Shown here one piece after another: positions 37,526-41,454 of a stretch of 41,454 nucleotides of DNA (position 1 is its first letter; every line of letters starts with the position of its first letter). The notes beneath the pieces are model-generated. The model had not been told where the DNA came from. It searched no databases and worked only from the letters and a program-made list of their open reading frames with translations. Both the position numbers and the translations under genes were made by a program. Origin of the DNA: a virus; IMG/VR virus record IMGVR_UViG_3300037504_000709, positions 1-41,454 of that record; one strand, given 5' to 3'.

Positions 37526-37755
37526 ATGACTTTAAGGCGTCCCCCACCACTTTTTCTTGTTCTCAAAAAAGAATATAAAGAATCATCTTTTTGTACAATT
37601 TTTTGCAACTGGTTTCGAACAGTTCTTCTATGACAAGAATACATTTGTTTAACCTCTGTTGTAGTACGCTTGAATTCTCCAAATTTTTCTATGTCATTTA
37701 TCACCAACTTATAGATTTTTTTTCCGATACGACTTAGATCATTAAAATCTAACAC
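37504..37755 (-). CDS. HTH regulator, 83 aa
   Basis: MLDFNDLSRIGKKIYKLVIN leads into FKRTTTEVKQMYSCHRRTVR, an HTH with a basic C-terminus (RTRKSGGGRLKVIKKR). It is the last gene of the leftward block. A late regulator is inferred. Confidence 0.65.
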   Translation of the reverse strand: MLDFNDLSRIGKKIYKLVINDIEKFGEFKRTTTEVKQMYSCHRRTVRNQLQKIVQKDDSLYSFLRTRKSGGGRLKVIKKRDSN

Positions 37756-37768
37756 TTGTTCCTTTCGC

Positions 37769-38053
37769 TTATTTATACATTTTAGTTTTTGGAGTCAAAT
37801 TAATGATTCTTTTTGCTCCGTGAATGTTTTCTTGATCTATAAATCTTTCAATATAGTCTTTTCTATCAAGATTTTTTATATATCTTGTGATAGAAGAATC
37901 AGACATGTCAAGCACACTTTCAAATTCAGCATTTGTTGATGTACAAAACCCATCATCTAGATTAGCCATAATTAAACTCAAAATCATTAATTCTTGAAAA
38001 TTTAAATCACCATTTTGAAGTATTGTTAAATCAACCTTTATATTAGTCTTCAT
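37769..38053 (-). CDS. Winged-helix protein, 94 aa
   Basis: NFQELMILSLIMANLDDGFC, then NAEFESVLDMSDSSITRYIK and DRKDYIERF form a winged helix resembling that of 28493-28810. ATG at 38053 follows AGGGATTGATC and overlaps the previous gene. Possibly an early/late switch protein. Confidence 0.7.
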   Translation of the reverse strand: MKTNIKVDLTILQNGDLNFQELMILSLIMANLDDGFCTSTNAEFESVLDMSDSSITRYIKNLDRKDYIERFIDQENIHGAKRIINLTPKTKMYK

Positions 38054-38294
38054 GATCAATCCCTAAATCAAAATCTGTATCAATTGCTTGATGACCATCA
38101 AAAAGTGTGTTTTCTTCTACTTTTTTCATACTCAGCCAAACCAAATAATTAAGGGCTGCACCAAAGATAAGTGATAATTCAACACTTGTGTTAGCTAGGT
38201 ATTTAGCTAAAAATGAAGAGAGTCCATTGATCAAAAGGTAAAAAATCACCTTAAAATGCTTATTATTATTAAAAAACAAGAGTAGTTTTGTCAT
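38043..38294 (-). CDS. Holin-like membrane protein, 83 aa
   Basis: ATG at 38294 overlaps the upstream stop (ATGA); the longer frame to 38345 is not favoured. Two hydrophobic stretches, FKVIFYLLINGLSSFLAKYL and VELSLIFGAALNYLVWLSM, precede an acidic tail. Position after the endolysin supports a holin or GtrA-like membrane protein. Confidence 0.65.
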   Translation of the reverse strand: MTKLLLFFNNNKHFKVIFYLLINGLSSFLAKYLANTSVELSLIFGAALNYLVWLSMKKVEENTLFDGHQAIDTDFDLGIDHED

Positions 38295-38392
38295 ATGATT
38301 TCCATAATTACTAATATTGACATAATTACAAAACCTAGAATACAACCTATCCAGAAACCTATTAATATTTTATCTTTTAGACTTAATTTCAT
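38291..38392 (-). CDS. 33-aa single-TM peptide in the lysis cassette
   Basis: MKLSLKDKILIGFWIGCILG followed by FVIMSILVIMEII: one membrane helix. Its ATG overlaps the endolysin stop (ATGA) and its TGA overlaps the next ATG (ATGA), so all three lysis genes are coupled. Candidate accessory holin or pinholin. Confidence 0.65.
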   Translation of the reverse strand: MKLSLKDKILIGFWIGCILGFVIMSILVIMEII

Positions 38393-39399
38393 TTGTCAAA
38401 CCAGTTCTTTAATATTGCTAATATTCCTTTAATTTCAGTATCCTGTTTGCTTTGTTCTTCTAATTGTTCTACTCTAACTAAAAGATTGTCATTTTGTGAT
38501 TTTAGCTTTTCTAGCTTGGTTTGCTGTTCTCTTATTTCTTCTTTTAAATCTTTGATGGTTTGTTCCTTCTCATTTTCCATTAAAACAAACTTTTTTTCTA
38601 ATTTGTTATTAGCTTTTTTGTAGTTTTCGTTTTCTTGAAGTAGTCTTTCAATAGAAGCTATTATTTCACTTGTTTTTGTACCACTACCCAAGATCCTTGC
38701 TATTTGATCAAATTGATTATTTAAACTCTTTAGTTCTGCAAAAATCTCTGTATTATCCGCATCCTTTTCATCAACCAACTTTTTAAGTTTACTGATTTCT
38801 TTTTTTTTTGATTTTAGTTTTTCTTCTAATTTTTTTTGTTCTTTAATGTCTTCGTCGTAATCTTTTTCGATCTCATTTATCTCTTTTTTTAACTTTTCTC
38901 TTTCTTGTTTTAACTCCTTTACTTGAGAAATAAGCTCTTTGTGTGCATTAAGACATGCACGAAGTTCTTCTGATTGATCGGTGTTTTTTTGTAATTGTAA
39001 AATTTCTTCTTGATCTATTGTGCCACTATAGCCGTTTCCCCTATTTCTAGGAATTGGGTAATAACCCCAATGAAGATGTGGACCTGTAGAGTTTCCAGTA
39101 TTTCCAGTTTTCCCTATCAGCTGACCTTCCTTTACTGTGTCTCCAACATTCACAAATATTTCTGAAAGATGAGCTAAAATTGAACCTTCATTTTCATTTT
39201 CAATTTTTATGTATTTACCATATCCGCCTTTATCATAATGGGTTTCTAAAACTGCACCCCTGTGTGGAGCGAAAAGATTTGTTCCAATTCTGGCTCTGTA
39301 ATCTGTTCCGTTATGTCCCGCAAGACCCCATCTTTTGTAATATTCTTTGTTAACACCCCAGGGCTGAGTGATATAAACTTTTTTTAATGGATATTTCAT
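38389..39399 (-). CDS. M23 endopeptidase endolysin with long coiled coil, 336 aa
   Basis: Residues 25-120 hold an intact M23 site: GHNGTDYRAR (H29, D33), SILAHLSEIF (H77), GNTGNSTGPHLHWGYY (H108, H110). It should cleave peptidoglycan cross-links. Residues about 140-320 are a continuous Lys/Glu coiled coil, an unusual addition that may multimerise or anchor the enzyme. No signal peptide, so holin-dependent export is expected. It leads the lysis cassette. Confidence 0.85.
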   Translation of the reverse strand: MKYPLKKVYITQPWGVNKEYYKRWGLAGHNGTDYRARIGTNLFAPHRGAVLETHYDKGGYGKYIKIENENEGSILAHLSEIFVNVGDTVKEGQLIGKTGNTGNSTGPHLHWGYYPIPRNRGNGYSGTIDQEEILQLQKNTDQSEELRACLNAHKELISQVKELKQEREKLKKEINEIEKDYDEDIKEQKKLEEKLKSKKKEISKLKKLVDEKDADNTEIFAELKSLNNQFDQIARILGSGTKTSEIIASIERLLQENENYKKANNKLEKKFVLMENEKEQTIKDLKEEIREQQTKLEKLKSQNDNLLVRVEQLEEQSKQDTEIKGILAILKNWFDK

Positions 39400-39425
39400 A
39401 AAATCTCTTTTTAGCTTTTATTACT

Positions 39426-39761
39426 CTATTTTAACACGCCACTCATAATAGCACCAACAATAGCTGTGATCACAGTTGCACCAATAATTCCCAAAACCAC
39501 TTTGTATGGTTTAAACTCATTTTTGTGTACATATTCCTCTTTGCATTCCTCTAATTCTTTGCAGAAATGTTCTTCCACTTTTTTTACTTCTTGTTTTGTA
39601 GCATATTCACCTCGAAGTAATGCGAGTGTCTTGTTGATAGTATCCATGCTTTTTCTCATCTCAGCTTTAAATTCTTGCAATTCGCGTCTCAAAGCAGTCA
39701 TTTGTTCATTCAGTCTTGTAATTTGTATTTGATTGTGGTTCACCTGATCTGTGTTAGGCAT
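39426..39761 (-). CDS. XhlA-like coiled-coil membrane protein, 111 aa
   Basis: An N-terminal coiled coil (QITRLNEQMTALRRELQEFK) is followed by a C-terminal membrane helix (VLGIIGATVITAIVGAIMSG, 90-109). This is the layout of haemolysin XhlA-type holin partners, directly upstream of the endolysin. It probably aids lysis. Confidence 0.72.
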   Translation of the reverse strand: MPNTDQVNHNQIQITRLNEQMTALRRELQEFKAEMRKSMDTINKTLALLRGEYATKQEVKKVEEHFCKELEECKEEYVHKNEFKPYKVVLGIIGATVITAIVGAIMSGVLK

Positions 39762-39762
39762 A

Positions 39763-40119
39763 TTATTCCTCTATCAGAAAATCTATAGCCATCAAATCGT
39801 TGGGCTTCATTTTAATACCTTTTAATTTTTTTAATTTGATTTTCAAATCAGGATACTCTTCTTCTATATTAAGTAGCTTTTCTAATGCTTTCATCCCCTT
39901 CTTATTAGATGGTTTTAACATTTTTTTGCCATCTATTTCTTCACCATATTTGTTGATGATTTTATTTTTTTCTTCATTCAAAAGCGTTAGTTTTTCCTCT
40001 ACTGCTTTAGCAAACTTTCTTAGCTTCCACGATAAAAGAATGTCTAAATCTTTATCCAGTAATGTTTTTAATGAAGACAGAGTAGCCTTGTTTAGAATTT
40101 TGTTATTTTTTATTTTCAT
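39763..40119 (-). CDS. Small helical protein, 118 aa
   Basis: MKIKNNKILNKATLSSLKTL is basic and helical, with a Lys/Leu-rich end. It ends one base before the XhlA-like gene. It may belong to the fibre or lysis module; family not recognised (fibre chaperone possible by position). Confidence 0.55.
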   Translation of the reverse strand: MKIKNNKILNKATLSSLKTLLDKDLDILLSWKLRKFAKAVEEKLTLLNEEKNKIINKYGEEIDGKKMLKPSNKKGMKALEKLLNIEEEYPDLKIKLKKLKGIKMKPNDLMAIDFLIEE

Positions 40120-40162
40120 ATAGAATCTATTATACCATCTTTATTCCTGTGGGTCTTTAATC

Positions 40163-41454
40163 TCAAATTGCACTAAAATCTACTAATGTAGTTGTTTTAG
40201 TATTACCTCCTGCTGTTATTTTCATCATAATATCCCCATCATTACCTGATCCTGTTCCATCAGATTGCCAAATAACATGACTGCCTTCATCAGGATCACT
40301 TGGATCTGCTGATAGCTCTCTTCTGGTCACCGCACCGTTCACATCTAACCTAGTATCAGGCTCCGTCGTCCCGATGCCGACGTTGCCGCCGTTTAGCCAA
40401 CTGTCTGAATCCGAAGCTATTCTTATATTCTCAGTCTCGTTAGTATCATATATTGACAGTGCTCCGTCTCCGTCTAGATTTTCAACTACTTTAAATAATT
40501 GTTGATCGGCTGATGATTGTTCTATGAATAATACACGAGTGTTTGTAGACGGTGATTTTATATGGAATTTGTAATCAGGCTCCGTTGTCCCGATGCCGAC
40601 GTTGCCTGATGTATCTATAACCATCCTTTGAGACGGCGAGAAAGTATTTCCATCTGTTAAAGAATCATCAGTTTTGAAATATATTTCTCCATTAGTTAAG
40701 CTTATCTGCGATGATTCTGTTGACCTAGCATACCAGCTTCCAGACGAGTATTCACTCCCACTTGAAATTAATAATTGATTATCTGTTGTTGATGTAAAGT
40801 ATCCTCCTTCATTATCAGCTTCTCCAATATGCAAAGCAGAATTTGTTGTTGTGTCTGTTACAATGTCTAATTTATTTCCTGGCTCCGTCGTCCCGATGCC
40901 GACGTTGCCGTCTTTGTCTATTACCATTCCATATCCAAAAGCTCCATTTTTGGACACGTTAAAGATAAGCTTCCCACTATCATCTGCCCCGTCTCTTTCA
41001 GCGCCGATGTAAGCGATATCGTCTCCACCTGCGTCATCTTCTATTGCAAAGAGAAAAACACCTCCAAAACCATCACTCATATTGCTATCTTTAGTTACCT
41101 TCAATCGCTGTGTTCCATATATAATGTCGCTATCAACCCCATCCCGCTCCACAGTCATTACTGACGGATTAGAACCTACAACATGTAATGGTGCACTCGG
41201 CTCCGTTGTCCCGATGCCGACCTGTCCACCGTCCTCCACAAAGATTCCATTACCGCCATCTTCGTACAGTTTCAGGCCAGCACCATCTCTTGCTCTTATC
41301 TCATCTGCTTCTATTCTATAACCATCGCCTATGTCCCAGTTAGCAGAAAGAGAAACTGTCCCGTCTGCGTTGATGTATGTTTCATCCATTGCTCCGTTAG
41401 GTATGCCTGTAAAGTTTGTACCGTCAAATGTTGGGCTGGAACCACTTGTCACGT
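40163..41454 (-). CDS. Tail fibre protein, C-terminal part (start at 322 across the join)
   Basis: Joined protein is about 498 residues. The body has four to five VGIGTTEP repeats (trimeric beta shaft with L-x-V-x-G flanks) and ends in ITAGGNTKTTTLVDFSAI without a chaperone domain. The repeat codons are GC-rich (GTCGGCATCGGGAC type) within an AT-rich genome. The segment LSANWDIGDGYRIEADEIRA matches the 12121 fibre. Receptor binding is inferred. Confidence 0.8.
   Translation of the reverse strand, partial: VTSGSSPTFDGTNFTGIPNGAMDETYINADGTVSLSANWDIGDGYRIEADEIRARDGAGLKLYEDGGNGIFVEDGGQVGIGTTEPSAPLHVVGSNPSVMTVERDGVDSDIIYGTQRLKVTKDSNMSDGFGGVFLFAIEDDAGGDDIAYIGAERDGADDSGKLIFNVSKNGAFGYGMVIDKDGNVGIGTTEPGNKLDIVTDTTTNSALHIGEADNEGGYFTSTTDNQLLISSGSEYSSGSWYARSTESSQISLTNGEIYFKTDDSLTDGNTFSPSQRMVIDTSGNVGIGTTEPDYKFHIKSPSTNTRVLFIEQSSADQQLFKVVENLDGDGALSIYDTNETENIRIASDSDSWLNGGNVGIGTTEPDTRLDVNGAVTRRELSADPSDPDEGSHVIWQSDGTGSGNDGDIMMKITAGGNTKTTTLVDFSAI
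40359..41220. repeat. Four 22-29 bp GC-rich repeats inside the fibre gene
   Basis: Copies at 40359, 40578, 40881 and 41199 share GGCTCCGTYGTCCCGATGCC and encode VGIGTTEP. Their nucleotide identity exceeds what the protein repeat requires, so recombination or gene conversion between copies is likely. Confidence 0.85.
41338..41454. repeat. Terminal direct repeat, right copy
   Basis: Exact duplicate of 1-117; see left copy. The genome length after removing one copy is 41,337 bp. Confidence 0.95.

Noticed and set aside
38389-39399. Recoded TGA stops (code 4 or 25)
   Set aside because: TGA ends several genes at conserved ATGA overlaps, and conserved Trp and Gly positions do not use TGA.

Overview
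This window looks like one complete, circularly mapping tailed-phage genome (Caudoviricetes) from a low-GC bacterial host. The first 117 bases recur exactly as the last 117 (1-117 = 41338-41454), so the molecule closes to about 41,337 bp and one tail-fibre gene is cut by the arbitrary contig end. TGA, TAA and TAG all act as stops and tryptophan is TGG, so the code is standard. I see no integrase, tRNA, DNA polymerase or RNA polymerase gene, which suggests a mainly lytic phage that depends on the host for elongation and transcription. The host cannot be named from the sequence.

Layout. A leftward (minus-strand) late block runs from about 25.4 kb down through the contig join to 37.5 kb: TerS (24920-25381), a 1-kb non-coding region, TerL interrupted by two inteins (20416-23898), zinc-ribbon protein, portal, scaffold-like protein, HK97-type capsid, decoration-like protein, fibre and appendage genes (11.0-15.5 kb), a podovirus-type adaptor, a giant propeller/LamG/glycine-rich tail protein (5920-9831), internal virion proteins with a degenerate M23 domain (0.75-5.6 kb), another fibre spanning the join, and a lysis cassette (XhlA-like protein, M23 endolysin with coiled coil, two small membrane proteins) followed by two small DNA-binding regulators. 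A leftward accessory block (25.5-28.15 kb) carries small genes with strong ribosome binding sites and their own promoters. A rightward early block (28.49-37.47 kb) carries winged-helix regulator, primase-polymerase/DnaB-type helicase fusion, a single-stranded DNA-binding protein, sigma-4-like and alpha-CTD-like transcription proteins, a membrane-anchored transglycosylase, a family of 22-residue-repeat proteins, a PDDEXK nuclease and membrane or secreted proteins. The two blocks diverge at 28.2-28.5 kb and converge on a strong terminator at 37.5 kb.

Most unusual content: (1) between TerS and TerL, five copies of a 46-nt unit made of two short hairpins with trinucleotide loops, whose arms change together so that pairing is kept, surrounded by nested complementary segments; (2) a ssDNA-binding protein whose SSB-type acidic tail ending in DKIPF is in the -1 frame behind an in-frame A-AAA-AAA slippery site with an upstream Shine-Dalgarno-like GGAGAGG; (3) a small protein fusing a sigma region-4-like HTH to an alpha-CTD-like helix-hairpin-helix, plus a second alpha-CTD-like protein; (4) a three-arm terminator/anti-terminator switch; (5) a long hairpin displaying CCTCC in its loop before the sigma-like gene; (6) genes of the packaging module that lack Shine-Dalgarno sites and start 6-8 nt after TATAAT-like boxes.
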